From Natronoarchaeum mannanilyticum (GTDB taxonomy: Archaea; Halobacteriota; Halobacteria; Halobacteriales; Natronoarchaeaceae), in contig NZ_BAAADV010000001.1 in the NCBI RefSeq assembly GCF_039522665.1, forward strand, positions 1-64,000: 64,000 bases of DNA. The letters run 5' to 3'. This document shows, piece by piece, positions 16,262-24,762 of this stretch (positions are counted from its first letter, which is position 1; the number at the start of each line of letters is the position of its first letter). A program made the translations under genes and the position numbers. A model generated the notes under the pieces. The model had not been told where the DNA came from. It saw only the letters and a list, made by a program, of their open reading frames with translations, and made no database searches.

Positions 16262-17302
16262 ATGGCAGCGATCGAAACCAGCGGTCTGACCAAGCGGTAC
16301 GGCGACGTTGTGGCGGTCGACGGCATCGACCTCACGGTCGAGGAGGGGGAGGTGTTCGGATTTCTGGGCCCGAACGGCGCAGGGAAGACGACGACGATCG
16401 ACCTGTTGCTCGATTTTATCCGGCCGACGGAGGGCTCGGCGACGGTGCTGGGGCACGACGCGCAAGCCGAGACCGACGCCGTGCGCGAGCGGGTCGGCGT
16501 CCTGCCCGACGGCGTCGGCCTGTACGACCGGTCGACGGGCTACCGGCACCTGGAGTTCGCGATCGAGTCCAAGGGCGGCTCGGAGACGCCCGACGAACTG
16601 CTCGATCGGGTCGGCCTCGACCGCGAGGCCGCCGAGCGTCCGGTCGGAGGGTACTCCAAGGGGATGACCCAGCGCCTGACGATGGCGATGGCGCTCGCCG
16701 GCGATCCCGACCTGCTCGTGCTCGACGAGCCCTCCAGCGGCCTCGACCCGATGGGGATCCGCGAGATGCAACGGCTCGTCCGCGAGGAAGCCGACAGCGG
16801 GACGACGGTGTTCTTCTCCAGCCACATCCTCGGGCAGGTGTCGGCGGTCTGCGACCGCGTCGGCATCCTCGACGAGGGCGAGCTGGTGACCGTCGACACG
16901 ATCGAGGGGTTGCGCGAGGAGGCCGGCGTCGGCTCGCGGCTCGTGGTGGAGGTCGGCGGCGACGCCGACGGTCGACTGGGCGGCAGTCCGACCGGCGGCG
17001 TCGACCTGACGGCGCTGCCCGGTGTGACCGCCATCGACCGCGAAGACGGCAATATCGTCGTCTCCTACACCGACGCCGCGGCGAAGGCGGCGGCGATCCA
17101 CCGTCTGGTCGACGCCGGCGTCGAAGTGCTCGACTTCTCGACCGAGGAGGCGACGCTGGAGGATCTGTTCGCCGCCTACACCGGGACGGATGCCGCGGCG
17201 GTGCAGGAAGCCGACGACGAGGCTGGCGAACACGGCGACGAGGCGAGCGGCGACGGGGTTACCGGGCGCGTCGCCGCCGGGATAGGAGGTGGTGACGAAT
17301 GA
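16262..17302 (+). CDS. ABC transporter ATP-binding protein (DrrA/CcmA-like)
   Basis: A 346-residue ATPase of an ABC-2 type exporter. Walker A GPNGAGKTTTIDLL (about residues 37-50), signature VGGYSKGMTQRL (about 131-142), Walker B LLVLDEPSSGLDP (about 156-168), and an H-loop in VFFSSHILGQV. The last roughly 100 residues form the accessory domain seen in DrrA-like ATPases, with a Gly/Asp-rich acidic tail. Its stop overlaps the permease start by 4 bases (ATGA), so the pair is one transcriptional and functional unit. The exported substrate cannot be told from sequence. Confidence 0.93.
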   Translation: MAAIETSGLTKRYGDVVAVDGIDLTVEEGEVFGFLGPNGAGKTTTIDLLLDFIRPTEGSATVLGHDAQAETDAVRERVGVLPDGVGLYDRSTGYRHLEFAIESKGGSETPDELLDRVGLDREAAERPVGGYSKGMTQRLTMAMALAGDPDLLVLDEPSSGLDPMGIREMQRLVREEADSGTTVFFSSHILGQVSAVCDRVGILDEGELVTVDTIEGLREEAGVGSRLVVEVGGDADGRLGGSPTGGVDLTALPGVTAIDREDGNIVVSYTDAAAKAAAIHRLVDAGVEVLDFSTEEATLEDLFAAYTGTDAAAVQEADDEAGEHGDEASGDGVTGRVAAGIGGGDE

Positions 17303-18195
17303 GCTGGCAGCTCGTCGCCCGCAAGGACTTCGAGGACACGGTGCGCTCGAAGATGATCTGGTCGATCGTCGCGGTGTTCGTCCTGCTGATGGGGATCGTC
17401 GGCGTCGGCACGACCGCCGGCGGCTCCGGCGACCCGACTGCGTCGGACGTGATCGGGCTGTTCGTCTCGCTGGCGGGCAACCTGCTGATCCCGGTCACCG
17501 CGCTGGTCGTCGGCTACATGGCGATCGTCGGCGAGCGCCAGTCCGGCAGCCTGCGCGTGCTGTTCGGGCTCTCCCACAGCAGGCGGGACGTCGTGGCAGG
17601 AAAGTACGCCAGCAGGATCTCGGTGATGGTGCTGGTCGCGCTCGTGACGCTCACGGTGGCGGGCGTGATGATTCTCGGGATCGTGGGGTCGCTCCCGCTG
17701 GGCACCTTCGGACCGTTCCTCGCCCTGACGGTGCTGCTCGCGGCGGCGTTCACGGCGCTGGCGGTCGGCGTCTCCGCGATGACCGACACGCGCATGCAGG
17801 CGATGGGCGGCGCGATCGGCAGCTACGTCGGCTTCGCGCTGCTGTGGCACCCGTTCGTCGCCGGCGTCCACTACCTCGTCGAGGGCGAACTCGCCGGACT
17901 CGACGCGCCGGGCTGGTACTTCCTCCTGCTGCGTCTGGATCCGATGGCGGCCTACCGCCAGTCGATCAGCCTCCTGACCGAGCAGTACCAGTGGCCGCTG
18001 ATCGGCTGGACGAACATCGTCGAGGACATCCCCGCCGAGCAGGCCGCGGGCGAGAACCTGCTGCTGACGAACCGCGTCGCCGGCGACCTGCCGTTCTATC
18101 TGACCGAGTGGTTCGGCGCCGTCGTGTTGCTGGCATGGGTCGTCGTTCCGGCGGCGCTGGGCTACTGGCGGTTCCAGCGCGCGGACCTGAACTGA
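17299..18195 (+). CDS. ABC-2 type transporter permease
   Basis: A 298-residue permease with about six membrane segments. The conserved family opening reads [21 protein letters not shown], and [26 protein letters not shown] is the cytoplasmic coupling region typical of NosY/ABC-2 permeases. It pairs with the overlapping ATPase upstream. The start ATG 17299 overlaps the ATPase stop. The substrate is unknown; NosY-like and resistance exporters share this layout. Confidence 0.9.
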   Translation: MSWQLVARKDFEDTVRSKMIWSIVAVFVLLMGIVGVGTTAGGSGDPTASDVIGLFVSLAGNLLIPVTALVVGYMAIVGERQSGSLRVLFGLSHSRRDVVAGKYASRISVMVLVALVTLTVAGVMILGIVGSLPLGTFGPFLALTVLLAAAFTALAVGVSAMTDTRMQAMGGAIGSYVGFALLWHPFVAGVHYLVEGELAGLDAPGWYFLLLRLDPMAAYRQSISLLTEQYQWPLIGWTNIVEDIPAEQAAGENLLLTNRVAGDLPFYLTEWFGAVVLLAWVVVPAALGYWRFQRADLN

Positions 18196-18283
18196 GTCGG
18201 CGGTCGGCGCGCGGGGCGACATCGGCGGTCGCACGCGAGACGGCGGGACGCCGCTACGTCCGCGCCAACCCGGCACCGGCGTC

Positions 18284-18443
18284 GTTTCGGCCCCGACTCG
18301 ACTGCATCGTTTCGGCCCTCCACGCGGCATCGTGCGTTTCGGCCCTCCACGCGGCATCGTGCGTTTCGGCCCTCCACGCGGCATCGTGCGTTTCGGCCCT
18401 CCACCCGACGGTACGCGCTTCGGCCCTCCAGTCGATTCGCGCC
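18284..18443. repeat. 27-bp tandem repeat, about six units
   Basis: Units begin at 18309, 18336, 18363, 18390 and 18417 with an exact 27-base period. The core is GTTTCGGCCCTCCACGCGGC, then ATCGTGC. The first three are nearly identical and the last two diverge. A degenerate 25-base unit precedes them at 18284. The array fills most of the 358-base gap between the ABC permease and pth2. The period is a multiple of three, so long open frames run through both strands, but I see no gene there. Confidence 0.85.
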
Positions 18444-18553
18444 GTGACGATAGCGCGGCATCCGATCGCGGTAGCGCGGTATCCGATCCTCGCGCACGCT
18501 CGCTCGCGGGCACGATGAGCAATCATATAGGGGTTCGGGCGGGACTGTTGAGC

Positions 18554-18892
18554 ATGAAACAGGCGATCGTCGCGCGGACCGACATCGACATGGGCAAGGG
18601 GAAGCTCGCAGCTCAGGTTGCCCACGCGTCGCTGTCGGCCTACGAGGACACCGGCGAGCGAGCTCGACGGGAGTGGAAAGGCGAGGGCCAGAAGAAGGTC
18701 GTGCTGAAGGAGGCCGGCGAGCAGGCGCTGTTCGAGCTGGCCGACATCGCCGAGCGCAAGGGGCTGCCCCACGCCATCGTGCGCGACGCGGGCCACACCC
18801 AGCTCGACCCCGGCACGGTCACCGCGCTGGCGGTCGGCCCCGGCGACGAGGAGCTGATCGACGAAGTGACCGGCGACCTCTCGCTGTACTGA
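18554..18892 (+). CDS. pth2: peptidyl-tRNA hydrolase, archaeal/eukaryotic type (Pth2)
   Basis: A 112-residue enzyme that releases peptides from stalled peptidyl-tRNA. It matches Pth2 in length and motifs: [21 protein letters not shown] at the N-terminus (shown in two parts by its D-x-GMSxGK-like core and AQVAHA), the KKVVLK strand, [11 protein letters not shown] with the catalytic-region Asp and His, and [11 protein letters not shown] at the end. The ATG at 18554 is close after the AT-rich segment near 18520-18530. Its stop shares one base with the truD start. Confidence 0.96.
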   Translation: MKQAIVARTDIDMGKGKLAAQVAHASLSAYEDTGERARREWKGEGQKKVVLKEAGEQALFELADIAERKGLPHAIVRDAGHTQLDPGTVTALAVGPGDEELIDEVTGDLSLY

Positions 18893-20271
18893 TGCGCGAG
18901 GCACACCCGACCGAGCGCGCGGTGGGGATGGAGTGGTACGTCAGCGACGCCGACGGCACCGGCGGGCGGCTGCGCGACGACGACGAGGACTTCCGGGTGC
19001 GCGAGATCGAGCGCTTCGAGACCGAGCCGGTCGACGCCGATCCCGGCGGCTACCCGCACGTCGTCCTGCGCGCCCGGCTGCGCGGGTGGGACACCAACGA
19101 CTTCGCCGCGCGGCTTTCCGACGGGTTGGGGATCAGCCGCGAGCGCGTCTCCTGGGCCGGCACGAAGGACAAGCACGCCGTGACGACCCAGCTGTTCAGC
19201 GTCCGCGACGACGATCCGGACGCCGCCGCGAAGTTCCGCGACGCCGCGTCGGAGATTCGCGACGCCGACGTCGAGGTGTTGGGACGAGCGGGCCGGAGCA
19301 TCGAGTTCGGCGACCTCGTCGGCAACGAGTTCGAGATCGTCGTCAGCGACGCCGACCGGCCCGAGCAGGCCGAGGCCGTGGCGTCGGAGCTTCGGGCGTT
19401 CTGCGGCGACGCGGACAGTAGCGACGGCGAAATCGGCGTCCCGAACTACTTCGGCCAGCAGCGCTTCGGCAGCCAGCGGCCGGTCACCCACGAGGTCGGC
19501 CTCCACGTCGTGCGCGGCGAGTGGGAGAAGGCCGTGCTAGCGTACGTCGGCAACCCGTCCGAGAGCGAGCCCGAAAGCACACAGGAGGCCCGGGCGCGCG
19601 CCGACGAGGCGGCGTCGGGCGACCGCGACTGGTCGGCCGTGCTGGAGGAGTACCCGCAGCGACTGCGCTACGAGCGCTCGATGCTCCACTCGCTGGTCGA
19701 GAGCGGTGGGGACGATCCGGAGGACTTCCGTGAGGCGCTAGAGACGGTCCCAAGCAACCTCCAGCGGCTGTTCGTCCACGCTGCCCAGTCGTACGTGTTC
19801 AACCTGATCCTCTCGGAGCGTCTGGTGCGGGGGCTGCCGTTCGATCGACCCGTCGAGGGCGACGTGGCGTGCTTCTCGGATCGCTCGGCGCCTGGCGAGC
19901 TGGTCGTGCCCGACACCGATCGGCTCCAGCGCGTGACGGAGAAGCGCGTCGACACGATGGCCCGCCACTGCGAGCGCGGCCGCGCGTTCGTGACGGCGCC
20001 GCTGGTCGGAACCGAAACGGAGCTGGCCGAGGGCGAACAGGGAGAAATCGAGCGCGAGATTCTGGGGGAGCTGGATCTCGAACCGGGGGACTTCGACCTG
20101 CCCGGCGAGTTCGACTCGACGGGCACGCGGCGTGCGATCCTCGTCCGGACGGATCTCGACGTGAACGTCGACGGCGACGACGTCGGCGTGACGTTCGCGC
20201 TGCCGAAGGGCTCGTACGCGACGGTCGTGCTGCGAGAGTTCCTGAAGGCCGATCCGATCGATCTGGGCTGA
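18892..20271 (+). CDS. truD: tRNA pseudouridine(13) synthase TruD
   Basis: A 459-residue enzyme that converts U13 of tRNAs to pseudouridine. The catalytic motif [11 protein letters not shown] contains the nucleophilic Asp (D93), and [20 protein letters not shown] is the second TruD signature. The C-terminal region has [13 protein letters not shown] and ends [17 protein letters not shown], both conserved. The length fits archaeal TruD, which has a larger insertion domain than the bacterial form. ATG 18892 overlaps the pth2 stop as TGATG, so both tRNA-related genes are probably cotranscribed. Confidence 0.96.
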   Translation: MREAHPTERAVGMEWYVSDADGTGGRLRDDDEDFRVREIERFETEPVDADPGGYPHVVLRARLRGWDTNDFAARLSDGLGISRERVSWAGTKDKHAVTTQLFSVRDDDPDAAAKFRDAASEIRDADVEVLGRAGRSIEFGDLVGNEFEIVVSDADRPEQAEAVASELRAFCGDADSSDGEIGVPNYFGQQRFGSQRPVTHEVGLHVVRGEWEKAVLAYVGNPSESEPESTQEARARADEAASGDRDWSAVLEEYPQRLRYERSMLHSLVESGGDDPEDFREALETVPSNLQRLFVHAAQSYVFNLILSERLVRGLPFDRPVEGDVACFSDRSAPGELVVPDTDRLQRVTEKRVDTMARHCERGRAFVTAPLVGTETELAEGEQGEIEREILGELDLEPGDFDLPGEFDSTGTRRAILVRTDLDVNVDGDDVGVTFALPKGSYATVVLREFLKADPIDLG

Positions 20272-20290
20272 GGTAGAGCGATCGGGCTGC

Positions 20291-20434
20291 GAGGAGCGGT
20301 CGCACTGCGAGGAGCGGTCGCACTGCGAGGAGCGGTCGCACTGCGAGGAGCGGTCGCACTGCGAGGAGCGGTCGCACTGCGAGGAGCGGTCGCACTGCGA
20401 GGAGCGGTCGCACTGCGAGGAGCGGTCGCACTGC
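20291..20434. repeat. 18-bp tandem repeat, eight perfect units
   Basis: GAGGAGCGGTCGCACTGC is repeated eight times without a mismatch from 20291 to 20434, between truD and the zinc-ribbon protein gene. Each unit junction contains the inverted repeat TGCGA-7-TCGCA, so every unit can form a small hairpin in DNA or RNA. The period is a multiple of three, so all frames stay open. A degenerate start (ATCGGGCTGC) precedes the array. It is not a CRISPR, as there are no spacers. Confidence 0.97.
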
Positions 20435-20491
20435 ACGAACGGCGCGGCGGCGCACGAAGCCTTTTCTCCCGCGTCGTGGTGACAATAGGTG

Positions 20492-20962
20492 ATGCACAGC
20501 CGCCAGCTCCGGAAACGACTCGACGCCGCGATCGCGGACGGGTGGCAGATCGAGCAAGAGACGCCGGACCGGGTCGTGCTCGTTCGACGCAGCTACGGCA
20601 GCGTCGGCGTCCACCTCCTGCTGGCCGTGTTCACGGCATGGTGGTCGTTCGGCGTCTTCAATCTGCTGTACGCCGGCTACTGCTACCTCGAGGAATCCGA
20701 GCGGCGAGTACTCCGGGAGCCGACCGAGCGGGTCTGTCCCGAGTGCGGCGCGGCGTCGCGACCGGGCGCGGAGTTCTGCAGCGAGTGCGGGACCGATCTC
20801 GGAAGGACCGCAACTGGAGCCGCGCCCGGCGAAACGGCGGGCGAGCCGAGGACCTGTCCCGAGTGCGACGCCGTCGTCGAGGACGGCGCGCGCTACTGTG
20901 CGAACTGCGGGGCCGAACTCGCCGAGACGGCCGCCCGTCGGCGCGACGACTCGAGCGAGTGA
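20492..20962 (+). CDS. membrane protein with two zinc ribbons
   Basis: A 156-residue protein. Residues 1-35 are a charged cytosolic part (QLRKRLDAAIADGWQIEQE), residues about 36-66 are hydrophobic with one long or two short membrane spans (HLLLAVFTAWW...LLYAGYCYL), and then come two zinc ribbons, CPECG...CSECG (about 83-101) and CPECD...CANCG (about 124-142). It resembles haloarchaeal zinc-ribbon membrane proteins of unknown function. ATG 20492 was chosen over GTG 20489. It lies directly after the 18-bp repeat array. Confidence 0.7.
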   Translation: MHSRQLRKRLDAAIADGWQIEQETPDRVVLVRRSYGSVGVHLLLAVFTAWWSFGVFNLLYAGYCYLEESERRVLREPTERVCPECGAASRPGAEFCSECGTDLGRTATGAAPGETAGEPRTCPECDAVVEDGARYCANCGAELAETAARRRDDSSE

Positions 20963-21071
20963 CGGATGCGGGGCTCGCGAGCGACGAACGAGCGACAGTT
21001 GGGCGACAGCCGGGAGCGACGACCGGCGGGAAAGCGCGCCGCTTTACCGGATGGACGCCGTTGCAGCGTAC

Positions 21072-21791
21072 ATGGAGTGTGGGCGTTGCGCCAGTTCGCT
21101 CGAGCGGCCGGGAGACTACTGTCTGGTCTGTAACACCGGCAACGCCGACACCGTGGTGCTCGATCTCGACCGCGACCGGGCGACGGTGACGATGCTCGAC
21201 GGCGACGACGTGCTCGGCGCGACGACCGTGACGACGATGCCCGAGGAGGAAGGCGAGAGCGCGGTGATCGAACTCCGGAACTACGCCGGGAAGATCGCCG
21301 ACGAGATCCGACGCAAGCGCCCCGACGAAGTGTACGCGACCGGCGACCGCGAGGTACTCCGGGCCATTCGCGGGCAGTCCCACTACGAGTTCTATCGCGT
21401 CGCCGGCGACGATCCCGTCGAGGCGGTGATCGAGCGCCGCGGCGAGCGCGCGCTGGAGGTCGTCGACCTGCCGCCCATGGAGAAACTCGGCGGGTCGCAC
21501 ACGACGCTGATCGGGAGTCGGGACGGGCGACGGGCCGTCCAGACCGTCGCCGAGCATCCCCACGTCAAGAAGGTGATCCCGGGGCCGATCGACGCCGGCG
21601 GCACCGGTTCCCAGTCCGGACTGCGCGCGAAGGTCACGCGCGCCGACGGGAACGGGAACGTTCGCCTGTTGTTGCGGGACGGGTCCAGCGTGCAGGAGAA
21701 CCGCATCGTGACGACGGCCCGCGACATCGACGGCGGCGAGCGAGTCCGGGAGGATCTCAACGAAGCGCTCGACGACGTCGATCTCTACTGA
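21072..21791 (+). CDS. DUF2103 (COG4031) zinc-ribbon protein
   Basis: A 239-residue archaeal protein of the DUF2103 family, a predicted metal-binding protein of unknown role. It opens with MECGRC...CLVC (two CxxC pairs within residues 2-22), then alternating strands and helices. Typical segments are IRGQSHYEFYRVAGDDPVE, PHVKKVIPGPIDAGGTG and the C-terminal GSSVQENRIVTTA. A start at 21051 (MDAVAAYMECG) is also possible. It lies just left of the replication origin repeats. Confidence 0.75.
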   Translation: MECGRCASSLERPGDYCLVCNTGNADTVVLDLDRDRATVTMLDGDDVLGATTVTTMPEEEGESAVIELRNYAGKIADEIRRKRPDEVYATGDREVLRAIRGQSHYEFYRVAGDDPVEAVIERRGERALEVVDLPPMEKLGGSHTTLIGSRDGRRAVQTVAEHPHVKKVIPGPIDAGGTGSQSGLRAKVTRADGNGNVRLLLRDGSSVQENRIVTTARDIDGGERVREDLNEALDDVDLY

Positions 21792-21905
21792 TCCGATATC
21801 TGCTGCCCCGATCTCGACTGACCCCGTCCGTACTGACGGCCACGTGTACTGTCGCGACACCAGGACTGGCGGGGAACACTGCGCGCGGAGCGACGTTGCC
21901 ACACA

Positions 21906-21922
21906 CCACCCTGTCGAGTGTT
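21906..21922 (-). repeat. ORB-like element 1
   Basis: On the minus strand this reads AACACTCGACAGGGTGG, a core followed by a short G-string. It is the leftmost copy and the least complete G-string of the set. Confidence 0.7.
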
Positions 21923-21989
21923 CTACGAACGAGAATGCCGGCGCTTGCGGCCGATTTTATCGCCGGTCGGGGAAGAATCGATCACCGGT

Positions 21990-22036
21990 CCCACCCCACA
22001 TTGTCGAGTGTTAGTCGAGTACTGGCGGGGAGGGGG
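21990..22036 (-). repeat. ORB-like element 2 (double, inverted)
   Basis: The minus-strand core AACACTCGACAA is followed by the G-string TGTGGGGTGGG. On its other side a second TCGAG half with a plus-strand G-string (GGCGGGGAGGGGG) ends at about 22036, so C- and G-strings flank a TCGAGTGTTAGTCGAG centre. Element 3 repeats this layout. Confidence 0.75.
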
Positions 22037-22051
22037 AGATATTATTTCGGT

Positions 22052-22103
22052 CACCCACCCCACCGCGTCGAGTGTTAGTCGAGAACCGGCGGGTGGGGGT
22101 GAG
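22052..22103 (-). repeat. ORB-like element 3 (double, inverted)
   Basis: The minus-strand core AACACTCGACGCGG is followed by TGGGGTGGGTG. The centre TCGAGTGTTAGTCGAG is again followed on the plus strand by GGCGGGTGGGGGTG. It is the best-matched partner of element 2. Confidence 0.75.
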
Positions 22104-22378
22104 AGGAGAACGTAGTCGCGGTTCGAACGTTACTTAACGTAGGTATCCGCTAGAAGCAATCCGGACTTCGAGAGCCGGTAGCCCGACTCGGTCAGACCGT
22201 CGAAACTCGAGCAACGGGGCAACGAAACCGTACTCGAGTGTAGGACCCGAGTGGTGGAACAGAGATAGGGGCGCGGGGTCGGCGAACACGCGACGCGGTG
22301 GGGCGGCTGGAAGGCGATGGAACGGATTGAATGCGGTCACCGAGCTCGACGACAGGAGCGGTGATCAAACGACGCGAC

Positions 22379-22440
22379 GAACACTCGACGGGGAGGGGTG
22401 TTCTAGTACATAAGCGTTTATATCACGTGACGCACTCGAC
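22379..22440 (+). repeat. ORB-like element 4 and half-site at the orc promoter
   Basis: GAACACTCGACGGGGAGGGG at 22379-22398 is a plus-oriented ORB with an immediate G-string. A half-site GCACTCGAC (22432-22440) without a G-string abuts the orc TATA box, so Orc binding here could also repress its own gene. Confidence 0.75.
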
Positions 22441-22442
22441 AC

Positions 22443-22454
22443 GCCGGTTTTATG
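22443..22454 (+). promoter_or_regulatory. orc1/cdc6 TATA box
   Basis: GGTTTTATGTAG at 22444-22455 lies about 30 bases before ATG 22480, which fits a leaderless or nearly leaderless transcript. The ORB half-site at 22432-22440 touches its BRE position. Confidence 0.6.
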
Positions 22455-22479
22455 TAGGACCTGTCCTAGTGTTTCGGCA

Positions 22480-23712
22480 ATGCCGCTGTTCGATCGGGAC
22501 ACGACCATCTTCCGCGACGAGGACGTCCTGCGGGAGGACTACCAGCCCGATTCGATCCAGGAGCGCGACGAGGAGATCGACGCTTACAAAACCGCCTTGC
22601 AGCCGGTTGTCAACGGCGCCCAGCCGCGGAACGTCTTCCTCTACGGCAAAACTGGCGTCGGCAAAACGGTCGCCACGCGCTTCCTGCTCGATCACCTCCG
22701 CCGGGACGTCGAGGAGTACGACGACGTCGACCTGTCGATCGTCTGGCTGAACTGCAACAATCTCACGAGCTCCTACCAAGTCGCGGCGAACCTGGTCAAC
22801 GAGCTGCGGCCTGCCAACGAGCAGATCAGCACGACGGGCTACCCCCAGCAGAAGATCTTCGACATGCTCTACGACGAGTTAGAGCGGCTGGGCGGAACGG
22901 TGCTGATCGTGCTCGACGAGATCGACCACATCGGGGACGACGACGATCTGCTGTACGAGCTTCCCCGAGCGCGCGCGAACGGGTATCTTTCCGCCGGGAA
23001 ACCGGGGATCATCGGCATCAGCAACGATTTTAGTTTTCGCAGCGGCCTCTCGCCGAAAGTGAAGGACGCCCTCTGCGAGGAGGAGATCCACTTCTCGCCG
23101 TACGTCGCGAGCGAACTGGAGTCGATCCTCGACCAGCGCGCCGCGAAGGCGTTGCACGACGAGGTTCTCGCCGACGGCGTCCTGCCGCTGTGCGCCGCGC
23201 TGGCCGCCCAGGACACCGGCAGCGCACGCCAGGCGCTGGACTTGCTGTACAAGGCTGGTGACCTCGCGCGATCACAGGACGTAGCGGAAGTGACCGAAAA
23301 GCACGTCCGGGACGCACAGCGCGCGCTCGAACGCGGCCGGATCAAGCAGGGAATGGTGGAGTTGACCCAGCACGGTCACCTCTCGCTGGTCGCCGTATTG
23401 AGTCTCGCCCTCGAAGAGGAGACGCCGGCGCGCGTCCGCGAGATCTACCCACGATACCGCTCGGCTGCCGAGTACGTCGGAACGAACCCGCTGGTGCGGC
23501 GCCGGATGCACGATCACCTCTCCGACCTGGCGATGCAAGGCATCCTCCACCGGAACACACGCAACGAGGGGCGAGCCGGTGGAAAGTACTACGTCTACGA
23601 TCTCGACGTCGCCGTCGAGATGGTGATGGACGTCGTCGACGATCTCGAGATGGTCGACCTGCCGCCGACGGTCGTTCGTCAGGCGGAACAGACCGATCTG
23701 ACCGCGCACTGA
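22480..23712 (+). CDS. orc: Orc1/Cdc6-type replication initiator
   Basis: A 410-residue AAA+ initiator that binds ORB elements and loads the MCM helicase. Walker A is [13 protein letters not shown] (about residues 54-66), Walker B is [12 protein letters not shown] (about 141-152), sensor 1 is [22 protein letters not shown], and sensor 2 is in [18 protein letters not shown]. The C-terminal winged helix (about 310-400) contains [19 protein letters not shown] and a GKYYVYDLD wing. The flanking repeats make this an origin-linked copy. Neighbours are not the sec11/polD genes I recall beside oriC1 of Haloferax, so which haloarchaeal origin class this is stays open. Confidence 0.95.
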   Translation: MPLFDRDTTIFRDEDVLREDYQPDSIQERDEEIDAYKTALQPVVNGAQPRNVFLYGKTGVGKTVATRFLLDHLRRDVEEYDDVDLSIVWLNCNNLTSSYQVAANLVNELRPANEQISTTGYPQQKIFDMLYDELERLGGTVLIVLDEIDHIGDDDDLLYELPRARANGYLSAGKPGIIGISNDFSFRSGLSPKVKDALCEEEIHFSPYVASELESILDQRAAKALHDEVLADGVLPLCAALAAQDTGSARQALDLLYKAGDLARSQDVAEVTEKHVRDAQRALERGRIKQGMVELTQHGHLSLVAVLSLALEEETPARVREIYPRYRSAAEYVGTNPLVRRRMHDHLSDLAMQGILHRNTRNEGRAGGKYYVYDLDVAVEMVMDVVDDLEMVDLPPTVVRQAEQTDLTAH

Positions 23713-23788
23713 ACGATCGACACCAGTTCGCTCTCGAATCTCGATGGTTTCTCAGTTGTCGTCGAAAACTAGCCTCGTCTCCTGAAGG

Positions 23789-23817
23789 GAACACTCGACG
23801 TAGTGGTGTGGGGGGTG
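23789..23817 (+). repeat. ORB-like element 5
   Basis: GAACACTCGACGTAGTGGTG followed by TGGGGGGTG: core, 6-base spacer and a strong G-string, 77 bases after the orc stop. Confidence 0.75.
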
Positions 23818-24057
23818 AAGTACACAGCTGGAAGAGACGGGAACTAAGACGGACAGAACAGCACCGAAACAGGCATCTATCACTGCAGCAACCGAGCCGT
23901 GTCGGCGTCATCGAACCACTGATCATGTTAGTTAGGGCGACGAGAGCGCACACGGGCTGTCTCGCCGACGATGACAGCGCGAACGGGCCGCCCCGTCGAC
24001 TGAATTTCACCTCCGGACTTCCTCGCTTCCGTCACCCCCTCCCCGCCATCTACCGAT

Positions 24058-24082
24058 AACACTCGACACCGTGGGGTGGGGG
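24058..24082 (+). repeat. ORB-like element 6
   Basis: AACACTCGACACCGTGGGG then TGGGGG: core plus the longest clean G-string. A C-rich run (CACCCCCTCCCC) lies just upstream at 24033-24044. Confidence 0.78.
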
Positions 24083-24137
24083 ACCCGTCAGAGCCCTCTC
24101 GACGTAGCGGTTTCTAGGACTACACCAGGAACCCGTA

Positions 24138-24167
24138 AAACACTCGACAAGGTGGGGTGAGTGTGGG
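24138..24167 (+). repeat. ORB-like element 7
   Basis: AAACACTCGACAAGGTGGGG then TGAGTGTGGG, the same orientation as elements 5 and 6 and the rightmost copy. Confidence 0.75.
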
Positions 24168-24320
24168 AGAAAAGCCCCGACATCGCATGGCGTCGTTTTC
24201 GCCGATCTGTCCGGTATCGCCGATATTTGGACGCCGAGAGGGAGAGAGTATCTCGGCCGCTAGTCCCGGAAGGCTTGTAAGAAGTGGCCTTTCTGATCCG
24301 CCCCGTCGCGACTCACCACC

Positions 24321-24355
24321 TTTACAAGGAGAGCTCTAATTACATCTAATTAGAG
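24321..24355 (+). promoter_or_regulatory. TATA box and 22-bp palindrome at the start of a small membrane protein gene
   Basis: TTTACAAGG (24321-24329) is TATA-like. It is followed by a perfect inverted repeat, CTCTAATTA (24334-24342) and TAATTAGAG (24347-24355), with a 4-base centre. The right arm ends on the base before ATG 24356, where a bound repressor would block initiation. Confidence 0.6.
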
Positions 24356-24568
24356 ATGGCCTCCAGGCACGACGTGGTTCTGGCGGTACTGCCGTTCCTG
24401 GTCCTGAGTGGAATCGTCGTCCAGTCGTTCGCGGGAGTACTCGAACGGGTTGCAGGGATCGGCGGTGGCTTCGAACAGCTACCGCTGGCGATCCCCGGAA
24501 TCCTGGCTGCGGCGGCGCTGGTCGGTCACGAGATCGCGATCTCCCCGCCCACCGCCGAAGATTGCTGA
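24356..24568 (+). CDS. small two-helix membrane protein of unknown function
   Basis: A 70-residue hydrophobic protein: helix about 8-27 (VVLAVLPFLVLSGIVVQSF), a Gly-rich turn and helix about 41-60 (LPLAIPGILAAAALVGHEIA). I recognise no family. The upstream perfect palindrome and TATA box, together with correct codon usage, support a real, regulated gene. It lies at the right edge of the replication origin. Confidence 0.6.
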   Translation: MASRHDVVLAVLPFLVLSGIVVQSFAGVLERVAGIGGGFEQLPLAIPGILAAAALVGHEIAISPPTAEDC

Positions 24569-24726
24569 CTTCTCGGATCGCCTTCCCTGATCGCTCAGTT
24601 CCTTGATCGCTCAACTCCCGGATTGGCGCCCCGAGTCCACCTTCTGACGCTCACAGGCGAGTTCGAGCAACCCGTCACAACGATCGCTCCGCCCCGGGGC
24701 ACACTCCGCGTCCGTCACGACTCAAA

Positions 24727-24761
24727 GGGTTTATCTGTACCGTAGAGCTATCTCACGGTAC
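24727..24761 (+). promoter_or_regulatory. promoter and inverted repeat before rpl37ae
   Basis: GGGTTTATCTG (24728-24738) is a good TATA box. GTACCGT (24737-24743) and ACGGTAC (24755-24761) form a 7-bp inverted repeat with an 11-base spacer, ending one base before ATG 24763. It could be an operator or, if transcribed, a leader hairpin. Confidence 0.5.
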
Positions 24762-24762
24762 T

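Larger units (their letters stand above)
21792..24355. other. oriC: putative chromosomal replication origin region around orc1/cdc6
   Basis: Gene-free stretches of about 690 and 640 bases flank the orc1/cdc6 gene and share a repeat: AACACTCGAC, a short spacer, then a G-string such as GGGGTGGGG. Three copies point left (minus) at 21906-22076, one points right at 22379, and three point right after the gene at 23789-24167. Haloarchaeal origins are known to lie beside an orc1/cdc6 gene and to use ORB repeats with a halophile-specific G-string. AT-richer stretches at 22037-22049 and 22401-22432 could be unwinding sites. No other gene is credible in the gaps. Confidence 0.85.

Noticed and set aside
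18284-18443. Possible CRISPR array
   Set aside because: Units are contiguous with no spacers and no cas genes nearby; a plain tandem repeat.
19738-20436. Minus-strand frame with QCDRSS repeats spanning the truD end
   Set aside because: It is antisense to truD, and the repeat only stays open because its unit is 18 bases.
21896-22340. Short frames in the left origin region
   Set aside because: They run through ORB repeats, have no family resemblance and poor codon bias.
24157-24339. 60-codon frame right of the origin
   Set aside because: It begins in an ORB G-string and ends in the promoter of the small membrane protein; no protein features.
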